Shown: positions 31,168 to 40,711, counted from the stretch's first letter. The stretch: DNA of 64,000 nucleotides from Fervidobacterium_A thailandense (GCF_041505935.1 NZ_CP140110.1), one strand, 5' to 3'. Program-made: numbers and translations. Notes: a model not told the origin generated them from the sequence alone.

Positions 31168-32247
31168 TCACCTCCTAATCCCAGTTTTTGTAAGCCAGAT
31201 CCTCAAAAACGGATCGACCAGTTTGTATCCTCTGTCGCACCTTTCGATGACATCGAGATTTTCGAGCGCCTCCAACGCCCTCCTCACACTTCCAGAACTC
31301 ATGTTGGTTCTGTAAGGGGACTTTCCCATCGCGAGGTTCTTCAGAACAATCCGTTGATTGGCCGTCAGTGAGTCCCACAAAAACTCAAACATCGCACGTT
31401 CCGTGAGGAGCACCTGTTCAATCGCACGTTGCAAATCCGATTGAGAACAGACCTTTTTTGCTTTGAGTGAAACGATATTCCAAAGTATATGAGACAAGTA
31501 CTGAACATAGTATGGATGCCCACAGCAAACCTCGTATATATCGTCGCACAATTTGTTTGAAATGACAACCCCCGACGCGTTGAACTTACTCATGATGAAC
31601 TGCGTAGTCTCACCTTTGTCAAGTAAACCGAGGTTAACAACTTTTGAAAAGCGGTAAAAGGGTTTTTCCTGGTTTAAGAAAATGTCCCTCATGACATGGC
31701 TTTTACTACCCGAGAATATCAACGTCGTGTTTCTGAAAAACTGGGCCTTCTTTCTCAAGATTGCGAGCAAATCCACCTCCTTTAAGTTCAAAATCTCCTG
31801 AAACTCGTCGAAAGCCACGATCACCGGTTGGTCGAACTTTTCCGAAATGTCCAGCACCTCTTCTATATTCTTTTCCGTCGGCGCTATACTCAAGCTAAAT
31901 CCAACAGAGCCAAGCGCGATTTGAATACCGTCCACTTTTGGTAGGAATTTTCTCAAGGCTGTCTCTATCTTCCTTCTCTTTCCACGCCCCTCCAGGAAGG
32001 TCTTTGTATAAGCGCCCAGGAACGTTTCGACACTGGTTACTCCCATGAGGTCAACGTAGAAAGTCCGGGCGAAATCCACGCGCTCAAAAAGGTTCATGAT
32101 AAGGGACGTTTTTCCATACCTTCGTGGTGAGACCAACGTGACGTGAACCCCGCTTCTTATATCCCTGAGAAGTTCTTCAATCTCCCCCTTTCGATCGCAA
32201 AAGTCCTCGCCGGTCACAACAACACCAAATTTGAACGGATTCACCAT
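31168..32247 (-). CDS. Archaeal-type ATPase (ATPase_2 family) with winged-helix end
   Basis: 359 residues. SPRRYGKTSL is the P-loop, VIVAFDEFQEI the Walker B motif, FSGSKSHVM a sensor-like segment. The C-terminal 90 residues look like a winged helix (SGSVRRALEALENLDVIER). This is the PF01637 type, STAND-like NTPases abundant in archaea and Thermotogae; role unknown. The start is ATG 32247 behind GGGGAGAGATT. Two palindromes lie directly upstream and may be autoregulatory. Confidence 0.83.
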   Translation of the reverse strand: MVNPFKFGVVVTGEDFCDRKGEIEELLRDIRSGVHVTLVSPRRYGKTSLIMNLFERVDFARTFYVDLMGVTSVETFLGAYTKTFLEGRGKRRKIETALRKFLPKVDGIQIALGSVGFSLSIAPTEKNIEEVLDISEKFDQPVIVAFDEFQEILNLKEVDLLAILRKKAQFFRNTTLIFSGSKSHVMRDIFLNQEKPFYRFSKVVNLGLLDKGETTQFIMSKFNASGVVISNKLCDDIYEVCCGHPYYVQYLSHILWNIVSLKAKKVCSQSDLQRAIEQVLLTERAMFEFLWDSLTANQRIVLKNLAMGKSPYRTNMSSGSVRRALEALENLDVIERCDRGYKLVDPFLRIWLTKTGIRR

Positions 32248-32265
32248 AATCTCTCCCCGCATTTT

Positions 32266-32294
32266 GCGACATCGCCACTTGCGACGTCACAAGT
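32266..32294 (-). promoter_or_regulatory. Two palindromes upstream of the ATPase gene
   Basis: GCGACATCGC (32266-32275) and an 18-base near-perfect palindrome centred on GACGTC (32277-32294, ACTTG arms) lie side by side, just upstream of the start. A TAAAAT -10 is possible further up. The arrangement suggests an operator. Confidence 0.4.
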
Positions 32295-32357
32295 CTGATT
32301 TTACCACAAGCCTACACAGGCAGTATGTGGTAGAATAAATCGTAAGGAGTGGTGAAA

Positions 32358-33125
32358 ATGTGGTACATAGGCACAAGTGGTTTTTCATTTGAAGACTGGA
32401 TAGGAACGGTTTACCCTTCCGACACAAGAAGAGAAGAAATGTTTACGTATTATTGTCAGGTTTACAAGTTCAACGCGGTTGAACTAAACTTCACATTTTA
32501 CCAGATGCCATCCTGGAAAACCATCCTGAGACTGCTCAGAAAATCACTTCCAGGATTCAAATTTTCCGTGAAGGTTCACGGCTCAATAACCCACGAGGGG
32601 AACCTCGACAATATATCTCCCTTCTTGGAAAACACAAAAATCCTTGCCGAGGAGGGAAAGATGATCGGTTACCTTGCCCAATTCCCATACAGCTTCAAGA
32701 AAAGCCCAGAGAACGAGGAGTTTCTCTTCCGACTTGCCGAAAGAATATCTCCACTATTCGTCGAATTTCGTCACGACAGCTGGGTCGAGTTCTGCGAAAA
32801 GCACAGCGAACAATTTTCGTTTGTGGCTGTTGACCTTCCGAAAATCGCTAACTTATTTCCTTTCCTGGTTTTCAACAAAGGAACCGTTTACGTAAGATTC
32901 CACGGCCGGAATAAAAATTGGTTCCAGGCTGATGAAAAAACTCGCTACGACTACGATTACTCCGAGAACGAACTCACGGAATTCGTCTCGGTGTTGAACG
33001 TTCCTTGGATTCAAACACGATATGTCTTTTTCAACAATTGCTACCGCGGACAAGCCTTAAGAAATGCGTTGAAGTTTCGCGAGATGGTTGGGGGAAGTAG
33101 AGCAGGGGATTTATTTTCGATTTAG
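32358..33125 (+). CDS. DUF72 (YecE-like) protein
   Basis: 255 residues with a TIM-barrel-like pattern: MWYIGTSGFSFEDW at the start, YCQVYKFNAVELNFTFYQMPS, KFSVKVHGSITHE, VEFRHDSW and VYVRFHGR, the DUF72 landmarks. Function unknown. ATG 32358 is 8 bases after AAGGAG; two GTG codons before it are inside the ribosome site. Confidence 0.88.
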   Translation: MWYIGTSGFSFEDWIGTVYPSDTRREEMFTYYCQVYKFNAVELNFTFYQMPSWKTILRLLRKSLPGFKFSVKVHGSITHEGNLDNISPFLENTKILAEEGKMIGYLAQFPYSFKKSPENEEFLFRLAERISPLFVEFRHDSWVEFCEKHSEQFSFVAVDLPKIANLFPFLVFNKGTVYVRFHGRNKNWFQADEKTRYDYDYSENELTEFVSVLNVPWIQTRYVFFNNCYRGQALRNALKFREMVGGSRAGDLFSI

Positions 33126-33136
33126 AAAAACAAAAA

Positions 33137-33165
33137 GCCGGCGGTTGGGACCACCGGCCTTTTGT
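33137..33165. terminator. Terminator after the DUF72 gene
   Basis: A GCCGGCGGT/ACCACCGGC hairpin with a TGGG loop and a T-rich tail; A-rich on the other side, so it can serve the converging chemoreceptor unit. Confidence 0.85.
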
Positions 33166-33193
33166 TTTTATGTCACGATATACAAACCCAGAG

Positions 33194-35167
33194 CTAAATT
33201 TTAAACCTTTGCGTAACTTCTTCAAGCATTCTTGATATGCCCAGGAGCTCAGAAGAAATTTCTTTGATTTCCATGAATCGACCTTCTTGTTCTCGCACCG
33301 CTTTGCTAACAGCTTCTATCTTTTCAACAATACTCGCAACGGATCTTGCCGCTGTGTCCAACGCACTGCTCATCTCTTCAGCTCCCGCGCTCATCTCCTG
33401 CGAACTTGCGGCAAGATTATCTACCATCGTTGTAACGCTTTCTATCTGCGTAAGGATGTTTTTGAAGGACTTTGTAACATTTTCAGCCTCGAGTTCAGCT
33501 TTTTCGACTACTGAAATCATTTCCTCAGTTGCTTCACTTGCAAGTTCCGAACCTTGTTGAATGGTCGAAAGTATCTGAGCGATTCGACCTGTTTCAAGTT
33601 TACTTTGCTCGGCTAATTTCCTTATTTCATCGGCAACTACGGCAAATCCTCTTCCGGCTTCACCCGCCCGTGCTGCTTCGATAGCCGCGTTCAGTGCTAA
33701 AAGGTTAGTTTGTTCCGCGATAGAGTTGATGGTGTCAACTATCTCTTGGATGTTCTTAGCATTTGCCACAAGCTTTCTTACTACATCTCCTGTGGCCATC
33801 GCTTTTTCGCGAGTTTTCGAAACAGCAGCAGTCACGGTTTCAATAGCTCCCTCACCTTGTCTTGCCAATTGTGCCATGACATTTGCCCTTTCCGAAAGCT
33901 CCTGCGCAGCGTGAGCAATATTTTGAGCACTCGCAGCGACCTCTTGTACACCACTTGTAAGTTCCTCAACAGATGCTGAAGCGTTTTGGGAAGCTGTGTT
34001 GACCTCCTCAGAGAGCAAAACAAGAGTGGATGTCCTATTTGCAAATTCTTCAGCGGAGCTATTCAAGGCTGTGGCTGAACGTCTAACTTCTTGAGAAGCT
34101 TGAATAACACTTCCGATAGTAGATCTTAGCGAGGAAATCATGTTTTTCATTCCCTCAATCATGTCATCCAACTCATCTCGTCTCTTTGACGAAGAAACGC
34201 TGGAAAGTTCTGTTGTAAAATCTCCAGAGGCAATTTTCACGAGCGAATTTAGGACGCTGCCAATTTTTCGGGAAGTTTTGGCAGAGTAGATCATATTGAA
34301 GAACGCAACAAGAATAGCCAAAGCAATTGTAACAATCAATTGAATCCATAGAGAATTTTTTTGCTCCGCTACGAGATCCGAAACGTCTATTCTTGAAAAC
34401 AACACACCGATAACTTCGTTTTTGTAATCAGTTACAATAAAGTCCGTGTAAACGTAGTTTCCTCGAAGAAAATGCCCATGTTTCCCCGCCAAAATACTGT
34501 TAATGTCAAAATACTTTGTGAAGTCTTCAAGATTTTCAGACTCTTTAACAACCTTTCTGTCCGGATTACCACGTTCATCTTTCAACAGAAGAATGATGTT
34601 GTCCCCAGGAATTTTCCCAAGAAATCGTTCGTCGAAGTACTCTACCATTTCCACACTTCCGATGTATTCACCGTCGTAGAAAACCGGATAAATTACCCGG
34701 TTTCCAAAGCCGGATTTTCCTATCGAAACAGTTCGCAAGGGCTTCTTTGTTGCAATAACTTCAAGCACATCTTTCCTAAAGTCCAACAGATCACCAAATT
34801 TTGTAGGATCATTTGATCTAAGATAAGAGCGACCATCCTTTGTGTGGAAATGAATGAGACCAATATTTACAGCAGCCTTTAACTCCTGACCAAGTTTCGT
34901 GATTATCTTGACGAGATTTTCCCTATCGTTTTGGGCAAAAGCACGAATAGCTTCTTCGTTGTTTAGAAGAGTCAGGATCGCAGCTTCGATAGTTGATGCG
35001 GATTCTGCTATCTTGGTTTCGAAGAAACTTTCAAAATCCTCCTCTTCTCGCTCCTTTATGCGCTCAAGTTGGATTCGGAAAAAGATAAACTGCGTCAGCA
35101 GCATAACCACAACTACCAACACGACCAATCCCGGAACGAAAACTCTCATGTAGTTCCTCAGTTTCAC
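33194..35167 (-). CDS. mcp: Methyl-accepting chemotaxis protein with dCache-like sensor
   Basis: A 657-residue transmembrane chemoreceptor. Helix 1 at about 10-31 (VFVPGLVVLVVVVMLLTQ), a periplasmic sensor of about 240 residues with Cache features (FHTKDGRSYLRSNDP, GFGNRVIYPVFYDGEYIGSVEM), helix 2 near 275-297, then HAMP and the signalling domain. The CheA/CheW-binding hairpin EQTNLLALNAAIEAARAGEAGRGFAVVADEIRKLAE is intact. The ligand is unknown but likely a small organic molecule. It has its own promoter. Confidence 0.94.
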   Translation of the reverse strand: MKLRNYMRVFVPGLVVLVVVVMLLTQFIFFRIQLERIKEREEEDFESFFETKIAESASTIEAAILTLLNNEEAIRAFAQNDRENLVKIITKLGQELKAAVNIGLIHFHTKDGRSYLRSNDPTKFGDLLDFRKDVLEVIATKKPLRTVSIGKSGFGNRVIYPVFYDGEYIGSVEMVEYFDERFLGKIPGDNIILLLKDERGNPDRKVVKESENLEDFTKYFDINSILAGKHGHFLRGNYVYTDFIVTDYKNEVIGVLFSRIDVSDLVAEQKNSLWIQLIVTIALAILVAFFNMIYSAKTSRKIGSVLNSLVKIASGDFTTELSSVSSSKRRDELDDMIEGMKNMISSLRSTIGSVIQASQEVRRSATALNSSAEEFANRTSTLVLLSEEVNTASQNASASVEELTSGVQEVAASAQNIAHAAQELSERANVMAQLARQGEGAIETVTAAVSKTREKAMATGDVVRKLVANAKNIQEIVDTINSIAEQTNLLALNAAIEAARAGEAGRGFAVVADEIRKLAEQSKLETGRIAQILSTIQQGSELASEATEEMISVVEKAELEAENVTKSFKNILTQIESVTTMVDNLAASSQEMSAGAEEMSSALDTAARSVASIVEKIEAVSKAVREQEGRFMEIKEISSELLGISRMLEEVTQRFKI

Positions 35168-35212
35168 TATACCACCCCCAGACCTGCTCTAATTTTAGAC
35201 TGTTTTTATCTA

Positions 35213-35242
35213 ATTTTACTACAAAGTTATTTACTGTGTCAA
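35213..35242 (-). promoter_or_regulatory. Promoter of the chemoreceptor gene
   Basis: Minus strand: TTGACA (35242-35237), 18 bases, TAAAAT (35218-35213). Confidence 0.75.
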
Positions 35243-35268
35243 TGAGTTAACCGAGAAAGTAAGTTGAA

Positions 35269-37095
35269 CTACATTCGTCGCAGAACGATCACCGTACCAT
35301 CAAGATACGAAACGACAATTTTATCACCATCCACCAGCACCTTACGAAGCAAAAATGAGTCGTGCGGCCTTATTCGAACACGTTCAATGCCATGTTCTCC
35401 ATCGAGCAAGATTAGCTCTCCCTTCAGGTTGCCTATTATCAAACCTTCCCGAAATAATTGAGGAGATGAACCGTAGACTGAGGCACCCGTTTTTACTTTC
35501 CAAAACACTTTTCCTGACCTTAAATCGAATTTCATCACTTCACCGTTGATGGTGGAGCAGTACCCGTTGCTGTTCACTAAAAGAACATCCGAGAATCCAA
35601 CACCTGAAAGAGGAATAGTCCAGACTGTTAGACCTGTTTCGATGGAAAGTGCTTGAATATAGCCGGCAAAGTGAGTGTAAATTACCGTTCTCTCAAACAC
35701 CTGCGGTGTACAGCCCGCCGCCGTATAGTATGTCTTTCCAACTTTGAATTCTTTTAACTCCTCTCCGGTTTCGTTTAAAAAGTATAAACCGCCAGACCAC
35801 GACGCAAAAATGTACTTGCCATCGGAAAAATTAGCCGGTTTCTGGATAACCCCGCCAACATCGTACTTTTTGATCATCATTAAGCTTTTGCTTTCCAACA
35901 GATAAAACGAACGTCCTGCCCCGATACCTACGGTTTTTAACCCCACGGAGATGCTGAAAACCGGTTCGGAAATGGATTGAGTGGCTAAGACTTTTCCGTC
36001 TGACGCCTTTAACAGGTAAACTCTACCACTCAAATCGCCAGCATAGAGGAACTCGCCGTAGGAAACGAGATTTGAAACGGTAGGACCTATTGTAGCTCTC
36101 CAAATCAATTTTCCATTTTCGTCAAAGCTGTAGATATTCCCTGAGTAGTCTGAAAAGGCATATCCCGTCGGTGTTCTTACCGGGGGACTGTACGAGGTAT
36201 TCTCCATTTTAGTGTTCCAAGAAAGCGTAAGAAGTTCTGAATACTTAGGCTGAAACGAACTGGATCTTGAAAATTTTTTAGATATTTCCAACCTGCGTGA
36301 GAGGTCTCTACTAATACTTCCAAGAAGCTCAAAGTTTTTACCATCATTCGTTTTCCAAATGTAAAAGTTATTCTCATCCCAACTCAGAACAGTTGCCCAT
36401 CCATCCTTTGCCGCACCCACGGTTGCGGTGTATAATCCATTAACGGGAGAGGAGATTGTGAACTTATGAGTGTGGCCTGATAAGTGAAGGGTAACGTTGA
36501 ATCTCTCCGAAAGTTGGTAAAGCTTCCACCCATCATCCGTATAACTAATCGGATGGTGTGAGAAAAAAACAAAATTTCTACTCCTATTTACGTTTGACTC
36601 GAGTTTGCTAGTTAGCCAAGAAAGTTGTGCATCCCCGAAATGACCCACGTGCTCGAAGAATAACGAACTATCAAGACCAATGAATGTTACGTCATCAATA
36701 ACAACCTCAAATACCCTATATAAAGCATTGCGGATTTTGATGTCTTTGCGCACACAATCGGTCCAGCGAGTATCGTGGTTACCCAAAAGGAAACTACAGG
36801 CACCAAAATTATTTTCAAGTTTTTTCAACAACTTACCAAACTCGGCAAATTCCTGCTCAGTTCCCATTTCTGTTAAATCGCCCAAAAGGAACGTGTGCAA
36901 CGGTCTTAGATGTACCAATTGCTCAACCGTGCTGTCAACCACACGACGAGTTGGGGGATAGTGGAGATCGGATAAGATAAGCACATATCCCCGATGACGT
37001 GAAAAAGGAAGTTCTTGGGAGAAGCAGACGAATGAGCTTAAGAAAAACAATAAAAGCAGAAAAGCGATAATGAATCTTTTTGAACGCTGATTCAT
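35269..37095 (-). CDS. Exported metallophosphoesterase fused to a PQQ-type beta-propeller
   Basis: About 608 residues. A signal peptide (RFIIAFLLLLFFLSSFVCFSQ) is followed by a calcineurin-like phosphoesterase: LSDLHYPP, LLGDLTEMG, LLGNHDTRW, FFSHHP and LSGHTHKF supply the di-metal ligands. From about residue 310 the chain has repeated blades such as GNIYSFDENGKLIWRATIG and GEVMKFDLRSGKVFWKVKTG, typical of PQQ-like propellers. It acts outside the cytoplasm; substrate unknown. I place the start at ATG 37095, since the predicted transcription start (about 37137) excludes an ATG at 37173. GGGAGG lies 14 bases before it. Confidence 0.85.
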   Translation of the reverse strand: MNQRSKRFIIAFLLLLFFLSSFVCFSQELPFSRHRGYVLILSDLHYPPTRRVVDSTVEQLVHLRPLHTFLLGDLTEMGTEQEFAEFGKLLKKLENNFGACSFLLGNHDTRWTDCVRKDIKIRNALYRVFEVVIDDVTFIGLDSSLFFEHVGHFGDAQLSWLTSKLESNVNRSRNFVFFSHHPISYTDDGWKLYQLSERFNVTLHLSGHTHKFTISSPVNGLYTATVGAAKDGWATVLSWDENNFYIWKTNDGKNFELLGSISRDLSRRLEISKKFSRSSSFQPKYSELLTLSWNTKMENTSYSPPVRTPTGYAFSDYSGNIYSFDENGKLIWRATIGPTVSNLVSYGEFLYAGDLSGRVYLLKASDGKVLATQSISEPVFSISVGLKTVGIGAGRSFYLLESKSLMMIKKYDVGGVIQKPANFSDGKYIFASWSGGLYFLNETGEELKEFKVGKTYYTAAGCTPQVFERTVIYTHFAGYIQALSIETGLTVWTIPLSGVGFSDVLLVNSNGYCSTINGEVMKFDLRSGKVFWKVKTGASVYGSSPQLFREGLIIGNLKGELILLDGEHGIERVRIRPHDSFLLRKVLVDGDKIVVSYLDGTVIVLRRM

Positions 37096-37136
37096 AAGAA
37101 CACTCTGAACCTCCCGCATATACAGTTGTTGTGCCT

Positions 37137-37173
37137 TTGAACAATTATACACGGACAGGTATAATGGTTTCAA
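37137..37173. promoter_or_regulatory. Face-to-face overlapping promoters
   Basis: Plus strand: TTGAAC (37137-37142), 17 bases, TATAAT (37160-37165), for the gene at 37239. Minus strand: TTGAAA (37173-37168), 18 bases, TATAAT (37149-37144), for the phosphoesterase gene. Both sets occupy the same 37 bases, so only one polymerase can bind at a time. Confidence 0.75.
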
Positions 37174-37238
37174 GTTTGTTATACTTTTAGCCGAAAATAA
37201 AATTGATTGCGGATCGACGTTGCACGGAGGTGTAAGAC

Positions 37239-37922
37239 GTGAGTCGGAACGGGAAACTTGGTACGTTAGTTGGTGATGTAACTATTGTTACTTTTTTTAT
37301 CCTTCTCTTGGTCTTATTGACGACCCCCACAACAAGGGCTGTCTACATTCAACTTAATTCCTCGCATCCGTACTTGTTAGGCTTTTTAAAGGTTGGCATT
37401 CTCGCTACGCTTGGTGAGATAATATCAAAAAGAATAGCTTCGGGTAAGTATGAAAAACTCGTAGGGCTTCCCTACAGATTCCTCATCTGGGGACTACTTG
37501 GAATCATTTTCGTCCCTATTTTCGAACTCTATTTTTCAGGTGTCAGGGCTTTACTTAACAAAAAGTTATTACCCTGCGTTTCTTCTATGTTCATTTTCTT
37601 CCAGGCCTTTTACACGAGTCTCATAATGAACCTCACATTCGCTCCTGTTTTTATGGCCTTCCATCGAATAACAGACGCTTACATAGATCTCGGTGGTGGT
37701 AAGATTAGTTCAATACTTAAGCTCAAATTCAAAGATGTGTTAAAAAGCGTAAACTGGAACCACTTCACCACCTTCGTGTTGTTCAAGACGATCCCATTTT
37801 TCTGGATTCCTGCTCACACAATAACGTTCTTGCTCCCATCCAATTTCCGAATACTGACCGCTGCTTTACTTTCCGTGGCATTAGGCATTCTGCTCTCTAT
37901 ACGCTCGTCAAAACCGAAGTGA
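37239..37922 (+). CDS. Polytopic membrane protein, possibly Mpv17/PMP22-like
   Basis: 227 residues with four to five membrane helices. The C-terminal part (VNWNHFTTFVLFKTIPFFWIPAHTITFLLP, then R and a helix ending LGILLSI) resembles the W..P..F.P...R motif region of Mpv17-like proteins, but similarity is weak by eye. It has its own promoter and precedes the pilin operon. Confidence 0.5.
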   Translation: MSRNGKLGTLVGDVTIVTFFILLLVLLTTPTTRAVYIQLNSSHPYLLGFLKVGILATLGEIISKRIASGKYEKLVGLPYRFLIWGLLGIIFVPIFELYFSGVRALLNKKLLPCVSSMFIFFQAFYTSLIMNLTFAPVFMAFHRITDAYIDLGGGKISSILKLKFKDVLKSVNWNHFTTFVLFKTIPFFWIPAHTITFLLPSNFRILTAALLSVALGILLSIRSSKPK

Positions 37923-37951
37923 ACGGACAATTCATTTTGTGAATTTTGTGT

Positions 37952-37957
37952 TATAAT
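37952..37957 (+). promoter_or_regulatory. -10 box for the minor-pilin operon
   Basis: TATAAT lies 45 bases before the ATG at 38002; the -35 region is poor. Confidence 0.4.
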
Positions 37958-38001
37958 AAATCAACTGCAGGCAGTTGAGCATGCACCTGGAGGTGGAAGA
38001 C

Positions 38002-39471
38002 ATGAACGTCTTCCTAAGGTTCAGGAAAAAGCTAACTGGTTTTAACTTGGTTTTGATAATCCTTCTGCTTTCAACAATCTCACTTGGTGGCTTCTTCCAA
38101 AAAACCTACCCAGAGCTTCCCATAAACCAGCAAAACCCCGACAGCTCGTGGGGCGCGGTATACAGCAAACGTGTCTCCACAAGAGTTATTACGGGACAAA
38201 CCGTTCTTTCCGTTGCGTACGAAGTGACGACCGTCAACGCGAACCCCGGAGAAGGACCTTTTTCGGATGTTTCGCAGACATACTTGGTTGATTATAACCG
38301 AGATGGCCGCGCGGATATCTTTTCGGTAACTTACGGTGGGCGGGTCATAATTAAGAGAAACGACGGAGTAATCAATAACGATCTGAGATTCACCGATACA
38401 GTTTCTTATACTATCTGGAGCCTTGGAAACAACAACGGTTCTGGAGATGGAACGGCTGTCGTTGATGATTTTGATAACGACGGCAAGCCGGACCTATTCT
38501 TGTTCAATGCGCGACAGCTTGCTATTTATATCCCCGACGCAACCGTACCAAAATCAGCAACGGCAAATCCCCCACAAATGTTCTGGCAATTCTTCAATTC
38601 GGATTCAAGATTCCGAACCAATTGGACGGTAAGCGCCATGGCAGCTTACGATTACGATGGCGATGGCTACAAAGACATAATATACGCTGATATGTCCGGA
38701 AGAGTTTGGCTTTGGAAGAACGTTCCATCCCGCGGCAATACGAGATTTTTTGATCCAAACGGAAGAGTTTTACTGTTCTCGGATCCTGATGTTGGAACAA
38801 CGGCAACGTACGGAGGAGCGGTTCTCGATTTAGCCGATGTTGACGACGACGGGGTTCCCGACCTTGTTGTTGGGCACACGGATAAACGCAACATATTCCT
38901 TTATCCCGGTAAGTTAGTAAACCAACAACTGGTTTTTGATCCGCGAGAAAAAATTGCACTCGTTAGACCTGATGGTAATCTCGGAACGTTAGTTTCCGTT
39001 GATCCCACGATCCCGAACTCCAAAGACCCAAAACTTTTACCGAGTTTCGCGCCAACGGTGATTAAAGTAATCGATGTTGACAGAGATGGTATCAAAGACA
39101 TTTTCATCGCAACCGATGCTTGGAGACAAGGTGCAAACTTTGGGGGTAGCATTTATCTTTTCAAAGGCCGTGGCCGTACAATCGACGGGAAAACGAATTT
39201 TGTGAGTTTAGAGTTGGTCAGAGGTAACTATTCGTCAAGAGGAGTTAACCCCTACGATTTTGACTCCGGAGCAGTTGGTGACATCGACAACGACGGTATA
39301 CCAGACTTCGTTGCGGCCGATGGTAATCACTCGGGAAATTATTACAAAATCGTTATGACAACGAATTCTCTTTATGTGACCGAAGGACACCCTGTCCAAA
39401 GTAACAAACTAATTAAGAAGAATTTCAAGTGTCCTTGGTTCTTGCTTTATTCGATTTACCAAGTACACTAA
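38002..39471 (+). pseudogene. 5' part of interrupted Ca-loop (FG-GAP/VCBS) surface protein, PilY1-like
   Basis: The ATG at 38002 follows GGAGGTGG. After a membrane/signal segment (GFNLVLIILLLSTISLGGFF) the chain carries at least six calcium-loop motifs of the form DxDxDGxxD (DYNRDGRAD, DFDNDGKPD, DYDGDGYKD, DVDDDGVPD, DVDRDGIKD, DIDNDGIPD), as in FG-GAP/VCBS propellers. The true frame runs to 39387, where an IS element begins; the last 27 codons are IS sequence. The 3' part is at 40280-40711 in the same frame, so removal of the IS plus one target repeat restores 605 codons. Heading a set of four pseudopilin genes, it was probably a pilus tip adhesin such as PilY1 (inference). Confidence 0.8.
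39372..39387. repeat. Target-site duplication, left copy
   Basis: TTATGTGACCGAAGGA, identical to 40264-40279. Fourteen bases are certain duplication if the outermost A/T of the inverted repeats belongs to the element. Confidence 0.9.
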
Positions 39472-40263
39472 CATCCTCCCTATTAGCATCCACTCTATCC
39501 ATACTTTCACGTCTTCCCACTTTTTCCGCTCAAAATTTATCTTCATCTTCAGCCGTTGAATGAATTCCTCTATTTTCCACCTGTGCATGTATATACTTCC
39601 TATCAACGGCCTTTTAGTAAATTCTTTTCCCGCTTTCCCCCTGGGCCTTATGTACCCTTCTGTTTTCCTTACGAACTCAGCTTCGGCATATCCTCTGTCC
39701 GCTATTACTTTTCCCCTTATCCCTTCGATTAGTTTTTCAGCTACTCGTACGTCCCTTTGGTCGCTTATTGCAAAAGCTATTAACTCTTCCCTTCGGATGT
39801 CTATTACCAGATGGAGCTTCTCGTTCTTTTTTAGCCTTGTGCTTTCTATAGCCACGATACTCCCGATCAGTTTTTTAACGAGCCCGGATAGTTTCTCTTT
39901 GTCTATTTTCTTCATTCGATAACTTATTGTCTGTATCGATGGGAGTTTTTCATCGAAAATTACTTGCTTAGCTTTTATTTTCCTGTATAGTTCTCTAATC
40001 GAGCGTGATTGGAGGAAGTGGAAAATGATCAAGAGTTTGAGAAAGAGGACATTGCCATACTTGCGAAGATACATACGTTTAGAAGGTTTACAAACGATAC
40101 TTGCGATAGACTCGAGAATATCGTTAGGGATATTGAAAGAGACAGTAATGAGTTGAGCTCCTTCATTCATGAGCTACACCTCCGAAGAAGAGTAACTAAT
40201 AGAATGTTATTTGGTGTAGCTCGTTTTTTCAAGTATCATTCCTAACTTACTTTGGACAGGGTG
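39388..40263 (-). mobile_element. IS4-family insertion element
   Basis: An 876-bp element bounded by perfect 17-bp inverted repeats starting CACCCTGTCCAAAGTAA (18 bp if one more A/T pair is counted). It carries one transposase gene on the minus strand, opposite to the host gene, and is flanked by 14-16-bp direct repeats. It looks recent, because the repeats and the interrupted frame are intact. Confidence 0.92.
39409..40170 (-). CDS. IS4-family transposase
   Basis: 253 residues. The DDE triad is visible: D in LHLVIDIRRE, D in VIADRGYAEAEF, and E in the YMHRWKIEEFIQRLKMK segment, which is an exact Y-(2)-R-(3)-E-(6)-K IS4 signature. A ribosome site GGAGGTGTAGCTC precedes the ATG. The protein is short for the family. 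A related fragment survives near 1434-1496. Confidence 0.92.
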   Translation of the reverse strand: MNEGAQLITVSFNIPNDILESIASIVCKPSKRMYLRKYGNVLFLKLLIIFHFLQSRSIRELYRKIKAKQVIFDEKLPSIQTISYRMKKIDKEKLSGLVKKLIGSIVAIESTRLKKNEKLHLVIDIRREELIAFAISDQRDVRVAEKLIEGIRGKVIADRGYAEAEFVRKTEGYIRPRGKAGKEFTKRPLIGSIYMHRWKIEEFIQRLKMKINFERKKWEDVKVWIEWMLIGRMLVYLVNRIKQEPRTLEILLN

Positions 40264-40279
40264 TTATGTGACCGAAGGA
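40264..40279. repeat. Target-site duplication, right copy
   Basis: Matches 39372-39387 exactly over 16 bases. Confidence 0.9.
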
Positions 40280-40711
40280 GGTTTCCTTGTAAGCTTTGAA
40301 ACGCCAAGACTTGTCGGTATCCCTCTTGCAAACCTTCGTGAAAACTTCACAAAGCGAATCGAGGTAACGGTAGAGTTCGCCAATACCCCTGACTCGCAAG
40401 GAACGTTCTCGCTGAGATATTCAAACTCAAAAATCAGGGACCCTCGCCTTATCGATCCGAAGAACTATCCGTTATTCCCCGGAACGACAGATTCGATGTC
40501 AATTCCGCCTACAAGAACTTTCACAGCAACTAACGTCTTCAACACTCCCGTTATGGACCCACAGGTCATTATAACGATCGAACCTCCAAAAAGACCGGAT
40601 GGTACGGTCGATAGAACAAAGGCACCTCAGATACTGAGGATAACGTACAAGGTTTGGACAGAACCTGCTCAAGTACAAGTTAAAAGATTTTTGTGGATGA
40701 AAAGTAGATGA
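40268..40711 (+). pseudogene. 3' part of the interrupted Ca-loop surface protein
   Basis: The frame joins the 5' part exactly: ...GTG ACC GAA GGA is the shared target repeat and GGT TTC CTT continues. About 144 residues (FLVSFETPRLVGIPLANL onward) form a C-terminal beta-sandwich-like region without calcium loops. It could be translated alone from the GTG at 40268, but it has lost its secretion signal. The stop overlaps the region of the next gene's ribosome site. Confidence 0.8.
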
